The notes below the pieces were generated by a model. It ran no database searches, had not been told where the DNA came from, and saw only the letters and a list, made by a program, of their open reading frames with translations. Below are positions 7,445-15,805 of a stretch of 64,000 bases of DNA, in pieces. The stretch is from positions 1 through 64,000 of the forward strand of contig JAUNLO010000005.1 of assembly GCA_030532185.1 (NCBI GenBank), written 5' to 3'. How positions within the stretch are numbered: the first letter of the stretch is position 1; each line of letters opens with the position of its first letter. This DNA is from Eubacteriales bacterium. Lineage in GTDB: Bacteria > Bacillota_A > Clostridia > Saccharofermentanales > DTU023. A program made the translations under genes and the position numbers.

Positions 7445-8068
7445 ATGAATCAAGAACAATTCCTTAATTGGATCAAGTCTTATGCCCAGCTTATTGCAGA
7501 GCAAAAAGACCTGTTGACTGATCTAGATAGAGAAATCGGTGATGGTGACCATGGTGTCAATATGAACCGGGGCTTTACGGCCGTCTTGGCCAAACTGGAA
7601 AATCCATCTGCTAACGGTCTAGGAGCTTTGGCAAAACTCATTGCTACCACGCTCATCTCTACCGTGGGTGGTGCCAGTGGCCCCCTCTATGGTACCTTCT
7701 TCCTCAAGATGGCCCTGGTCCTGGGTGCCAACACGGAGGCTAGCGGTGAGCTGGTCCTGCAAGCCTTGGAAGCAGGGGTTCAGGGTATCAAAACTCTAGG
7801 TAAATCGACAGAGGGTGAGAAAACTATGCTGGACAGCCTAGTCCCCGCCCTGGAATCCTTGCGTCAAGCCCTGGGGGCAGGCCAAAGCTTGGCTCAGGCC
7901 ATGGAGGCAGCTGCTGAAGCAGGCAAAGTAGGGATGGAGGATACCATTCCTATGTTGGCCACTAAAGGTCGAGCCAGCTATCTGGGTGAGCGCAGTATCG
8001 GCCACCAAGACCCCGGCGCGACCTCCGCTTACTTCCTAATTAAGACGGCAGCTCAAGCGCTTGCCTAA
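7445..8068 (+). CDS. dhaL: Dihydroxyacetone kinase ADP-binding subunit DhaL
   Basis: This 207-residue protein carries the DhaL signatures DREIGDGDHGVNMNRGF (about residues 27-43, Asp residues coordinating Mg2+ and bound ADP) and TVGGASGPLYGTFF (about 75-88). It holds ADP as a permanent cofactor that DhaM re-phosphorylates, and transfers the phosphate to dihydroxyacetone on DhaK. The gene follows dhaK by 87 nt with only a weak purine-rich ribosome binding site. A terminator hairpin follows it before dhaM, so dhaK-dhaL may be expressed above dhaM. Confidence 0.95.
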   Translation: MNQEQFLNWIKSYAQLIAEQKDLLTDLDREIGDGDHGVNMNRGFTAVLAKLENPSANGLGALAKLIATTLISTVGGASGPLYGTFFLKMALVLGANTEASGELVLQALEAGVQGIKTLGKSTEGEKTMLDSLVPALESLRQALGAGQSLAQAMEAAAEAGKVGMEDTIPMLATKGRASYLGERSIGHQDPGATSAYFLIKTAAQALA

Positions 8069-8084
8069 GCAAAATTCAAGAAGT

Positions 8085-8117
8085 GGCCCAACTCCCTTCG
8101 GATAGTTGGGCCTTTTT
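8085..8117 (+). terminator. Terminator-like hairpin between dhaL and dhaM
   Basis: GGCCCAACT (8085-8093) and AGTTGGGCC (8104-8112) form a perfect nine-pair stem followed by TTTTT. Lying within the operon, it probably lets only part of the transcripts reach dhaM. Confidence 0.85.
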
Positions 8118-8167
8118 ACCTTTATAGGGCAAAAACTATTAACTCATAAAGGGAAGAGGTTATAGTG

Positions 8168-10828
8168 ATGGTTGGTATAGTACTGGTTTCACATAGCTAT
8201 GCCCTGGCGGAAGGGGCTAAGGAGCTCAGCCTCACCATGGCGGGTCCTGAGGTAAAAATTGCCGCGGCCGGGGGTCTGGACATGGATGATCACTCCATTG
8301 GAACAGACCCCATGAGGATTTTAGAGGCCATCCAGGAGGTTTACTCCGAAGAGGGAGTCTTGATCTTTGTAGACATGGGTAGTGCTTTGCTTTCTTCCGA
8401 GTTAGCCTGGCAATTTTTAGAAGAAGACCAGCAAAAGCATGTACTAATTTCAGATGCCCCCTTTATTGAGGGTGCCATTACAGCTGCGGTCCAAGCCCGC
8501 CTCAACAGTAGCTTGCCGGAGATCCTTGCTGAATTAAAATCTTCCCTGCAACCCAAACAAGAGCAGCTCAAGACCAGTTCTGCAGCCGCACCGTCTACTC
8601 TTGACCAAGCAGATTCTACTAACGAAGCTACTGACCGGGACGAAGTTTCTAACTGGGCGGAGGATGACTTGCCAGGCCTTAAGCTCCGTCTGCAGCTTAA
8701 AAATGCTGCCGGTCTCCATGCCCGCCCGGCTGCGAAAATTGCTGGCCTGGCCGCCGCCTATCCTGACCTAGAAATTTGGCTTCGGAAAATACCCAGCGAC
8801 CGGGCACCAGCTAAGGGGAGCAGTCTCAACTCTCTTACTTTGTTGGGCCTCCGCCGAGATGACCTGATGGAATTTAGCTTTTTTGGGCCGGGGGCGGAAG
8901 AGGCTAAGGTCGCCATGCGGGACTTAGCTGCTGAGGGTTTTGGCGATGGTGCTGCGGAAGCGGCCAGGGAGTTAGCAGAGGGTGAGGACCTAGCCGCACT
9001 TTTGGAGGATAAGCAGTCTCTAGCCACGGTTACTCAGGCGGAAATCGCCCTGCCTTCTTTGTCATCTTCTGGACAAGCCTCTTCCGCTGCAACTGAGGAG
9101 GCCGGGCTGCTAGAAAAAGAGGACAGGCCGTTTTTGCTAGGACCGGCTAAACTGCAAGGACTTGCGGCCTCACCGGGTATAGTGGAGGGACCTGCCCACT
9201 TCTGGCAAACATCCCAGGAGGAGGTATTCGAGGCTTACTTGGCTGAGCTAAAACTTGCAAGATTAGAGTCCTGTAAGACAGGACAAGAAGCAGACGCTCA
9301 GCCAGGCTTGGCGGTGGAGGCAGAAGGCCAGGCCTTGACAGAGGCCTTGGCAAAAACTAAAGAGGCTCTAAGAGATGAACAAGTCTCCCTTGCCAGCTCC
9401 GGTGATCCCCAAGCGGCGGATATTTTCGAGGCCCACCTCCTCATGCTGGAAGATCCCCTCCTGGCAGAACGTATCCAGGAACTTTTAGCAAAAGAGGAGC
9501 AAACTGCAGCTGAGGCCTGGCATACAGCTATGGTAGAGCTGGAGCAGTCATATCAGCAGAGTGAGAGTGAGATTATTCGTGAACGTGCGGCCGATGTGAG
9601 GGACTTGCGCTGGCGTCTTTTGACTATTCTTATGCCGGATTTGCAGGCAGCAGGTCCCGGTAAGGCCGGTATCTTACTAGCCGAAGAACTGGGTCCCGGT
9701 GATTTGGCCAGGCTAGATAAGGGGCAAATTCTCGGTATTTGCACTGCCCAGGGTAGTCCCAGTTCCCATGCCGCAGTTATTGCCCGTTCCCGCGGTATTC
9801 CTGCCATCATGGGTTTAGGGTCAGACCTGATGCGAATCAAGGAGGGCACGGCCCTACTCCTGGATGCCACAGGCGGCCTCCTTTACCTAGAACCGAAAGC
9901 TGACCTCCTAGCAGAACTCAAGCAAAAGCAAGCGCAAGCAGCCCAAGAGGCCCTTGAAGCCGCAGCTTCCCGGCATCTGCCCGCTCTGACCAAGCGGGGT
10001 CAACCAATTGCCGTGTTTGCCAATATTGGCAGTGCGGCAGATGCCCGCCAGGCAGTGAGCCAGGGGGCAGAAGGTGTGGGTCTCCTTCGCACAGAGTTTA
10101 TCTATCTTAATAGAAGCAGTGCTCCTAGTGAGGAAGAACAGCTAGCTATTTATCGCGAGATTGCCCAGGCCCTGGAGGGTCGCCCCCTCACCCTACGTAC
10201 CCTGGATGCCGGTGGAGACAAGCCCATTCCCTATCTCCACTTACCTCCGGAAAGTAATCCCTTCTTGGGCTACCGGGCCATCCGCATAAGTCTCCAGGAA
10301 AAAGAACTTTTCCGCACCCAATTAAGGGCCGCCCTGCGCACAGCCTCGGACTATCCTCTACGCCTCATGTTCCCCATGATTGCCAGCCTAGAAGAATTGC
10401 GGGAGGCTAAAGCTCAACTGGCCCTGGCGCGACAAGAACTAGAGGAAAGAGGCTTGACCCCACCGAAAAAACTGCCGGTGGGCATGATGATAGAAATTCC
10501 CGCTGCTGCACTTCAGGCTGCCGACTTCGCACGGGAGGTAGATTTCTTTTCCCTCGGGACTAATGACCTGACCCAATACACTCTGGCGGCGGAAAGGGGT
10601 AACACACGGGTCGCAAAACTATACTCTCCCCTGCATCCGGCGGTAATTGAACTCATCTATGCTACAATAAAAGGCGCTCACCAGGCAGCTATTCCGGTTG
10701 CTGTGTGTGGCGACTTTGCCGCTGATCCGCAGGGTATTGCCAAACTGGTAGAACTGGGTGTGGATGAACTCAGTGTCAATCCCATCTCCATTCCTGCAGT
10801 CAAACAAGGTATCCGTCGGCTCAGCTAG
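8168..10828 (+). CDS. dhaM: Multidomain phosphodonor DhaM-HPr-EI fusion
   Basis: This protein of about 886 residues joins three PTS modules that pass phosphate from PEP to DhaL-bound ADP. Residues 1-130 are the EIIA-mannose-like DhaM domain with active His in VLVSHSYALAEG. Residues about 170-265 are an HPr domain with the site GLHARPAAK. From about 320 to the end is a complete Enzyme I: phospho-His in SPSSHAAVIARSRGIPAIMG, LLRTEFIYL, TLDAGGDKPIPYL, SLGTNDLTQY and the catalytic Cys in VCGDFAADP. Many DhaM proteins have a truncated EI; here the C-terminal PEP-binding half is present, so no separate EI should be needed. Low-complexity linkers join the modules. The start could also be GTG 8165; GGAAGAGG lies just upstream. 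Confidence 0.93.
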   Translation: MVGIVLVSHSYALAEGAKELSLTMAGPEVKIAAAGGLDMDDHSIGTDPMRILEAIQEVYSEEGVLIFVDMGSALLSSELAWQFLEEDQQKHVLISDAPFIEGAITAAVQARLNSSLPEILAELKSSLQPKQEQLKTSSAAAPSTLDQADSTNEATDRDEVSNWAEDDLPGLKLRLQLKNAAGLHARPAAKIAGLAAAYPDLEIWLRKIPSDRAPAKGSSLNSLTLLGLRRDDLMEFSFFGPGAEEAKVAMRDLAAEGFGDGAAEAARELAEGEDLAALLEDKQSLATVTQAEIALPSLSSSGQASSAATEEAGLLEKEDRPFLLGPAKLQGLAASPGIVEGPAHFWQTSQEEVFEAYLAELKLARLESCKTGQEADAQPGLAVEAEGQALTEALAKTKEALRDEQVSLASSGDPQAADIFEAHLLMLEDPLLAERIQELLAKEEQTAAEAWHTAMVELEQSYQQSESEIIRERAADVRDLRWRLLTILMPDLQAAGPGKAGILLAEELGPGDLARLDKGQILGICTAQGSPSSHAAVIARSRGIPAIMGLGSDLMRIKEGTALLLDATGGLLYLEPKADLLAELKQKQAQAAQEALEAAASRHLPALTKRGQPIAVFANIGSAADARQAVSQGAEGVGLLRTEFIYLNRSSAPSEEEQLAIYREIAQALEGRPLTLRTLDAGGDKPIPYLHLPPESNPFLGYRAIRISLQEKELFRTQLRAALRTASDYPLRLMFPMIASLEELREAKAQLALARQELEERGLTPPKKLPVGMMIEIPAAALQAADFAREVDFFSLGTNDLTQYTLAAERGNTRVAKLYSPLHPAVIELIYATIKGAHQAAIPVAVCGDFAADPQGIAKLVELGVDELSVNPISIPAVKQGIRRLS

Positions 10829-10894
10829 ACAAGAGGCTGCAGCTTGCTGGGGCCTCCTAAACAAGACAAATTTTTAAGCAGTAAAGAATTTAAG

Positions 10895-10926
10895 AAAGGA
10901 GAGTCGATTTTTTCGACCAAGCTAAA
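10895..10926 (+). promoter_or_regulatory. ahpC ribosome binding site separated from the start by a hairpin
   Basis: AAAGGAGA ends at 10902, some 24 nt before the ATG, too far for normal initiation. GTCGA (10903-10907) and TCGAC (10913-10917) can fold with a TTTTT loop and bring the Shine-Dalgarno sequence to about 9 nt from the start. Confidence 0.55.
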
Positions 10927-11493
10927 ATGTCATCATTAATTTCCCAAGATTTTCCTGAGTTTACCCTCAAGGCCTTCCATGAAAATGAAATTAAAACTAT
11001 CAAGAGAGAGGATACCCTGGGCCACTGGTCTATTTTCTTCTTCTACCCCGCTGACTTCACCTTTGTCTGCCCCACAGAACTCAGTGACTTAGCAGACCAT
11101 TACGACGAATTTACTAAGATGGGTGCAGAAGTCTACTCTGTCTCCTGTGACACGGTCTATGTCCACAAGGCATGGAAAGACAGCTCGGACCGTATCCGTA
11201 CAATCCAATACCCCATGTTGGGGGACCCCCTGGCTATCCTGCCCCGGGCTTTAGATGTCTTCAATGAGCAGGAAGGTACCGCCTATCGTGCCACCTTTGT
11301 AGTGGACCCAGAGGGAAAAATTGTAGCCTACGAAGTTAATGCAGACGGTATCGGCCGTAATGCAGAGGAGCTCCTCCGCAAGTTGGAAGCGGCTGCCTTT
11401 GTTCACGAGCACGGTGACCAGGTTTGCCCGGCCAACTGGCATCCCGGCGAAGAGACTATCAAGCCTAGCCTAGACTTGGTAGGTTTACTCTAA
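10927..11493 (+). CDS. ahpC: AhpC-type peroxiredoxin
   Basis: This 188-residue typical two-Cys peroxiredoxin reduces hydrogen peroxide and organic hydroperoxides in the cytoplasm. The peroxidatic Cys lies in FFYPADFTFVCPTELSD (about residue 48) and the resolving Cys in HGDQVCPANWHPGE (about 167). The C-terminal helix SLDLVGLL is the family's YF-type end. Full AhpC length and identity are clear. No full AhpF gene is adjacent; an AhpF N-terminal-like disulfide protein lies at 15806-16507 and could be the reductant. It follows dhaM by 98 nt. Confidence 0.95.
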   Translation: MSSLISQDFPEFTLKAFHENEIKTIKREDTLGHWSIFFFYPADFTFVCPTELSDLADHYDEFTKMGAEVYSVSCDTVYVHKAWKDSSDRIRTIQYPMLGDPLAILPRALDVFNEQEGTAYRATFVVDPEGKIVAYEVNADGIGRNAEELLRKLEAAAFVHEHGDQVCPANWHPGEETIKPSLDLVGLL

Positions 11494-11558
11494 ATCTTTC
11501 TGACTCTTCTGCGTATAACCAATAAAACAAGGCCAGCCAGAGTAAAGCAAGTAAGCTA

Positions 11559-11599
11559 AAAACAGGAGGCGGATCATCTGGATCCGGCCTCCTGTTTTT
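11559..11599. terminator. Bidirectional terminator between ahpC and the glp unit
   Basis: AAAACAGGAGGC (11559-11570) and GCCTCCTGTTTT (11587-11598), extended by GGATC/GATCC inside, give a stem of about 17 pairs with T runs on both strands. It serves rightward ahpC and the leftward DUF1667 gene. Confidence 0.9.
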
Positions 11600-11626
11600 C
11601 CTCTAGGCTCATACATTTTACCCCAG

Positions 11627-11977
11627 TTAATGAGCAATTGTCCTGGTCACCACTAGGTTGGCCTCGGTGCCGGCGATACCCTCACAGAGGACCTGACCCA
11701 CCTGAACTGGAGCTTCTGCCGTGATTTGGTTAACCACCGTCATCACGTCCATAATTTTATCCTTAGGTATAGCCCGGTCAGTCTTTACGGGGCAGCGGCA
11801 GAGGAGGTCGCTTTGCAGCTTCACAGTCGAGCAGACCACACGAGTGGGATTGGTCATTTCATTGCGGCCATACTCCACACCCTTTTCACAGCCGTTGCCG
11901 GTTACCTGCAGAGTTTCGGAGTCCACTTGTAAATGGCAACCCCGGGGGCAGACAATACAAATCATTTCTTTTTTCAT
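11627..11977 (-). CDS. DUF1667 protein of the glycerol-3-phosphate oxidation unit
   Basis: This 116-residue protein has eight Cys. Those in ICIVCPRGCHL and GNGCEKG resemble metal or Fe-S ligands, and more lie in VVCSTV and LLCRCPV. It matches DUF1667, which is nearly always encoded after a GlpA-like dehydrogenase and an FAD oxidoreductase, exactly the order here. It probably handles electrons from glycerol-3-phosphate oxidation, but its biochemical role is not established. Its start lies 1 nt after the upstream stop, indicating translational coupling. It is the last gene of the leftward unit. Confidence 0.9.
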   Translation of the reverse strand: MKKEMICIVCPRGCHLQVDSETLQVTGNGCEKGVEYGRNEMTNPTRVVCSTVKLQSDLLCRCPVKTDRAIPKDKIMDVMTVVNQITAEAPVQVGQVLCEGIAGTEANLVVTRTIAH

Positions 11978-11978
11978 G

Positions 11979-13301
11979 CTATTCCTCCACCGACAGTATT
12001 AGTTGCTGGTCGGCCATTCTTTTCAATAAGACCGCCGGGAGTACGATATTCTCCATTTCACCAGGTGCCATATAGGGCCGCTTAAAGGCCGCAATCTGGT
12101 TGCCCTGGCCATCCCGGGCGACTACCCGAGTAGGCTCGGTATAATTCTGTCTCACCCGGAAGAAGACCCGTACATTTTTATCCACCCTGTCTAGGCGAAT
12201 CTGTTGGGGTACGGTATAACCAATATGCGTATCTGTGCTGAGATCAATGAGGGTTTCCTCTCCGCCTGCGCTGGTCTGATCAGGACTAGCCTTTTCTTGG
12301 GCTACGAAGTCTGCGGCAGATTTACCGGCGGCCAAGGCTTCCTCAGTTACATAGTCTACCAGGTCATGCACATGGAGGACATTACCACAGGCAAAGATGC
12401 CCTTCTGGGAGGTTTCACCATTTTCGTAAACACAGGGTCCGGAAGTGTGGGGGTCAATGACCACGCCCGTAGCCCGACTGAGTTCGTTTTCGGGAATGAG
12501 GCCGACTGAAAGTAAGACGGTATCTACTTCGTAATCAACTTCCGTGCCAGGGATAGGTTTGAATTTTTCGTCCACCTTCTGTACGGTGACACCTTCGACC
12601 CGGTACTTACCCCGGATATCGGTGATGGTGTGGGAGAGGTAGAGGGGGATGTCATAGTCTTGCAAGCACTGGACAATATTACGGGTAAGACCGCCTGAGT
12701 AGGGCATGAGCTCAATACAGGCTACGACCTTGGCCCCTTCTAGGGTGAGGCGGCGGGCCATGATGAGGCCTACGTCACCGGAGCCCAAGACAATCACGCG
12801 CTTACCTACCATATAGCCCTCTAGATTGACGAACTGCTGAGCCTGACCTGCATTGATAATGCCGGCAGCCCGGGTTCCCGGAATCTGAATTTGCATTCGG
12901 GTGCGCTCCCGGCAGCCCATGGCTAAGACCAGGGCTTTAGCTCGTAAAACCCGGTAACCCTCACTCTTGGACATCATGTGCACCAGGCGCCAGTCCTCGC
13001 TATTGTCGATGCTAAGGACCATGGTATCGAGGGCGACTTCAATGCTAGTATCCTTTAATTGTTCGATAAAGCGGCCTGCATATTCAGGTCCGGTCAGCTC
13101 TTCACCAAAATGGTGGAGGCCGAAGCCGTTATGAATGCACTGGTTCAGGATGCCACCCAAGAAAGTGTCGCGCTCGACAATTAAAATCTTGCGCAGGCCT
13201 GCTTGGTAGGCTCCCAAGGCAGCGGCAAGCCCGGCGGGACCACCGCCGACAACAATTAGTTCATATTCGGGAAAATTTGACATATTCTGGACTTGCTTCA
13301 T
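11979..13301 (-). CDS. FAD-dependent pyridine-nucleotide oxidoreductase of the glp unit
   Basis: This 440-residue flavoprotein has an FAD-binding Rossmann motif LIVVGGGPAGLAAALGA near the N-terminus and a second dinucleotide motif VIVLGSGDVGLIMARRL (about residues 155-171) for NAD(P)H. A C-terminal FAD motif, GIFACGNVLHVHDLVDYV, is also present. It has no CxxC redox pair, so it is not a thioredoxin-reductase-type enzyme. It is the partner oxidoreductase in the GlpA-like/FAD/DUF1667 trio and probably couples glycerol-3-phosphate oxidation to NAD(P). I chose ATG 13301 because GGAGG lies 9 nt upstream; ATGs at 13322 and 13283 have poorer context. Confidence 0.88.
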   Translation of the reverse strand: MKQVQNMSNFPEYELIVVGGGPAGLAAALGAYQAGLRKILIVERDTFLGGILNQCIHNGFGLHHFGEELTGPEYAGRFIEQLKDTSIEVALDTMVLSIDNSEDWRLVHMMSKSEGYRVLRAKALVLAMGCRERTRMQIQIPGTRAAGIINAGQAQQFVNLEGYMVGKRVIVLGSGDVGLIMARRLTLEGAKVVACIELMPYSGGLTRNIVQCLQDYDIPLYLSHTITDIRGKYRVEGVTVQKVDEKFKPIPGTEVDYEVDTVLLSVGLIPENELSRATGVVIDPHTSGPCVYENGETSQKGIFACGNVLHVHDLVDYVTEEALAAGKSAADFVAQEKASPDQTSAGGEETLIDLSTDTHIGYTVPQQIRLDRVDKNVRVFFRVRQNYTEPTRVVARDGQGNQIAAFKRPYMAPGEMENIVLPAVLLKRMADQQLILSVEE

Positions 13302-13305
13302 GCCC

Positions 13306-14745
13306 TTACTCCTCCTTACCACTAGTTTTAGTTGGTCCGCACAGGATATAAGAGCCTGCCTTATCCTGGACGATATCTTCGGGACAAATGCCGGTCTCGC
13401 GGCAGAGGATTTCTACAATACGGGGACCGCAGAAGCCACCCTGACAACGGCCCATACCTGTACCGGTCCGCCGCTTGACCCCGTCAATCGAGACCACGGG
13501 GATACCGCGTTTGAGGGAGGCTATGATCTCGCCCTCCGTGATAGTTTCACAGCGGCAGATGACCCGACCGTATTCGGGATGAGCAGCGATAAAGTCCTCA
13601 CGCTCTTCATCGGGGATTTCCTTAAAGCGTACAACCTTGCGATTACCATCCCAGGCATCCTTAGCCTCACAAACTAAGCCCTCGCTCTCCAGAAGTTTAA
13701 TCCCCTCTTGGGCAAGTACAGGTGCGCAGGTTAAGCCAGGTGATTTAATGGCGGCGATATCCAAGAAGTTGGGGGCGACAATTTTCAAATAGAAGTCACC
13801 GTAATCACTGTTGGCCCGTACCCCGGCATAGTTACGGATATTGCTACGCAGGTTTAGGTCGGGTACACAGCGGGTTGCATCACGAGCTACGAGCCCTAAG
13901 CCTTCCGCCGTAGTGGCCGTGTTTTCTTTATCTTCGATAATCTCGGCATCGGGTCCAACCAGAATGTTACCGTGGATGGTAGGGGAGACGAGGATACCCT
14001 TAGTGAATTCATTGGGGCAGGGGAAGATTACGGTTTTGACAATCTCTCCCACTGCACGGTCGAGAACATAGTATTGGCCTCGGGTGGGCTCGATTTTGAA
14101 AGCTGGCTCGGCCACCATCTCGTGAATTTCATCGGCATGGGTCCCTGCACAGTTCACCACGTAGCGGGCGGTAAATTCCTCCTCCGGGGTCTCAATTATA
14201 TAATGGTCATCCTGCCAGCTGAGGCCGGTAACCTCTTGTTTAAGTTTAAGTTCTACCCCTTCACGGACAGCTACCTCGGCATGAGCCAGGGTAAATTCCC
14301 AGGGATTGATAACACCGGAATCCGGTACCCAGAGGGCAATGGTAATATCCTTCGACAGGTTGGGCTCACGCTCACGGGCCTGGTCACCATCAAGGATTTG
14401 CATACCCTTGACTCCGTTGACTAAGCCACGCTCGTATTTTTCTTTAATAACCTGGGCATCCTGCTCGTCAAAGCCGACAATCAGGGAACCGGTTTTGATG
14501 AATTCCACGTCCAGTTTTTCCACCTGGTCCATGGTTAAATATGCACCCTCCACATTGTACTTACCCATGAGGGATTGTGGATCGGGATCATAACCACCGT
14601 GGACTATGGCGGTGTTGGCCCGGGAAGCCCCCAGGGCTACATCATTTTCTTTTTCAAGTAGCAAGACTTTAAGCTGATAGCGGGAACATTCATAGGCCAA
14701 GCATGAGCCTACAACGCCCGCGCCAATAATCGCGACATCGTACAT
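13306..14745 (-). CDS. Glycerol-3-phosphate dehydrogenase, GlpA-like with [2Fe-2S] C-terminus
   Basis: This 479-residue FAD enzyme oxidises glycerol-3-phosphate to dihydroxyacetone phosphate. The N-terminus is a DAO-type fold (VAIIGAGVVGSCLAYECSRY; ANTAIVHGGYDPDPQS). Residues about 400-460 form a BFD-like [2Fe-2S] domain with CRC and CQGGFC cysteines. The fused Fe-S domain and the two partner genes mark the anaerobic GlpA-type arrangement rather than aerobic GlpD. It is the first gene of a leftward three-gene unit with AAGGAG before the ATG. Its leader can form a terminator and is divergent from glpP, so antitermination is likely. Confidence 0.92.
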   Translation of the reverse strand: MYDVAIIGAGVVGSCLAYECSRYQLKVLLLEKENDVALGASRANTAIVHGGYDPDPQSLMGKYNVEGAYLTMDQVEKLDVEFIKTGSLIVGFDEQDAQVIKEKYERGLVNGVKGMQILDGDQAREREPNLSKDITIALWVPDSGVINPWEFTLAHAEVAVREGVELKLKQEVTGLSWQDDHYIIETPEEEFTARYVVNCAGTHADEIHEMVAEPAFKIEPTRGQYYVLDRAVGEIVKTVIFPCPNEFTKGILVSPTIHGNILVGPDAEIIEDKENTATTAEGLGLVARDATRCVPDLNLRSNIRNYAGVRANSDYGDFYLKIVAPNFLDIAAIKSPGLTCAPVLAQEGIKLLESEGLVCEAKDAWDGNRKVVRFKEIPDEEREDFIAAHPEYGRVICRCETITEGEIIASLKRGIPVVSIDGVKRRTGTGMGRCQGGFCGPRIVEILCRETGICPEDIVQDKAGSYILCGPTKTSGKEE

Positions 14746-14803
14746 AGACTTTCTCCTTATTGTGTGTGGGATTCAGGGAAGGGTTGCCTAATTATCAACC
14801 GCG

Positions 14804-14871
14804 AGAAAAATAAAAAGAGCATACGTTTCCCCTGACCAAGGAAACTTACTCCACAACTCAACGTTTCTCTT
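14804..14871 (-). promoter_or_regulatory. Leader attenuator of the GlpA-like operon, candidate GlpP target
   Basis: On the minus strand, AAGAG-AA-ACGT (14861-14871) pairs with ACGT-ATG-CTCTT (14815-14826), enclosing a second stem GTTTCC/GGAAAC (14840-14845 with 14825-14830), and is followed by TTTTTATTTTT. This is a terminator-like structure about 60 nt before the start codon. An antiterminator of the GlpP family is encoded divergently, so I infer GlpP control. The rest of the intergenic region to 15130 shows no gene. Confidence 0.6.
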
Positions 14872-15130
14872 TTGCCACTTTTATGCTATCAGAATTGCGT
14901 CTTGTAGTCAATGTGCTTATACATATATTAATAATAAAATTACATAAAAGGGCTGCTTTTACTAATCCTAGCGCTCGCTTTTTCTTAGGGTGGAACTAGA
15001 ATTTATATGGTATTTTTGTTATGATTCATGAGCGTAGCAAGCTTATTTTCGACAGCTTGTCTAAAGCCTTGAAACTGGAGGCCAGCCTCAGCAGTGAGCT
15101 GGTTTGAGCATAAGTATAAGGAGTAAACAG

Positions 15131-15751
15131 ATGCCCCCTGCTGATAAACTGCTTGTACAAAAAGTTTTACGCAAAAATCCTGTCATTATTTCCGCCAAAA
15201 ACGAGGCAGAGCTCTTAAAAGCTATAGAGAATAAGAGCAAGGTAATTTTTCTGCTTTTTGGCAGTATCTGCAATCTTCAACAAAATATTCACCTGGCCAA
15301 AGAGCGAGGGAAGATGGTTTTTGTCCATGCCGACCGTATTGAAGGTTCGACACCTCACAAAGCCTTTGTGGACTTTATTCAAAATATCAGTGAAGTAGAT
15401 GGTTTAATTTCTACCCATCCCCGCCTGCTCAACTATGCAAAAGAACGAGGCTTAATCAGTATTTTGCGTGTTTTTCTCCTCGACTCGATGGCTGTGAGTA
15501 ATTCTTTGAAAAGTATTGCGGAATGTCAGCCCGATTTAGTTGAGGTCCTACCGGGGATTGCCACTCAGGGCTTTAAATTGATTCAGGATGAATATAATGG
15601 TCCCCTCATTGCTGGTGGCTTAATCAAGTCCGCCGAAGATGTCCTGGCTGCTTTAACGGCTGGAGCCATTGGCATTTCTTCCTCCAATCAGGACTTGACT
15701 AAAATAAATCGTTTAATCCAAGAGCAGGTGAAATCTAACTCACCCCAGTAA
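15131..15751 (+). CDS. glpP: Glycerol uptake operon antiterminator GlpP
   Basis: This 206-residue protein matches GlpP, an RNA-binding antiterminator that, with glycerol-3-phosphate, prevents termination in the leaders of glycerol genes. Landmarks are NPVIISAKNEAELLKAI, VIFLLFGSICNLQQNIHLAKERGKMVFVHADRIEG, DGLISTHPRLLNYAKERGL and the C-terminal PDLVEVLPGIA...LIAGGLIKSAEDVLAALTAGAIGISSSNQDL, a TIM-barrel-like phosphate-binding end. I chose ATG 15131 with AAGGAG 7 nt upstream over an in-frame TTG at 15104. It is divergent from the GlpA-like operon and close to glpF and glpK, its likely targets. Confidence 0.92.
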   Translation: MPPADKLLVQKVLRKNPVIISAKNEAELLKAIENKSKVIFLLFGSICNLQQNIHLAKERGKMVFVHADRIEGSTPHKAFVDFIQNISEVDGLISTHPRLLNYAKERGLISILRVFLLDSMAVSNSLKSIAECQPDLVEVLPGIATQGFKLIQDEYNGPLIAGGLIKSAEDVLAALTAGAIGISSSNQDLTKINRLIQEQVKSNSPQ

Positions 15752-15805
15752 GAGCCTGCTTGCCCCAAGCAGGCCCCGCATCCTATGCTAGTAAAGGAAA
15801 CTACT

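Noticed and set aside
11721..12002. Rightward frames of 93 and 68 codons opposite DUF1667
   Set aside because: They are antisense to a clear Cys-rich DUF1667 gene that is translationally coupled to its neighbours.
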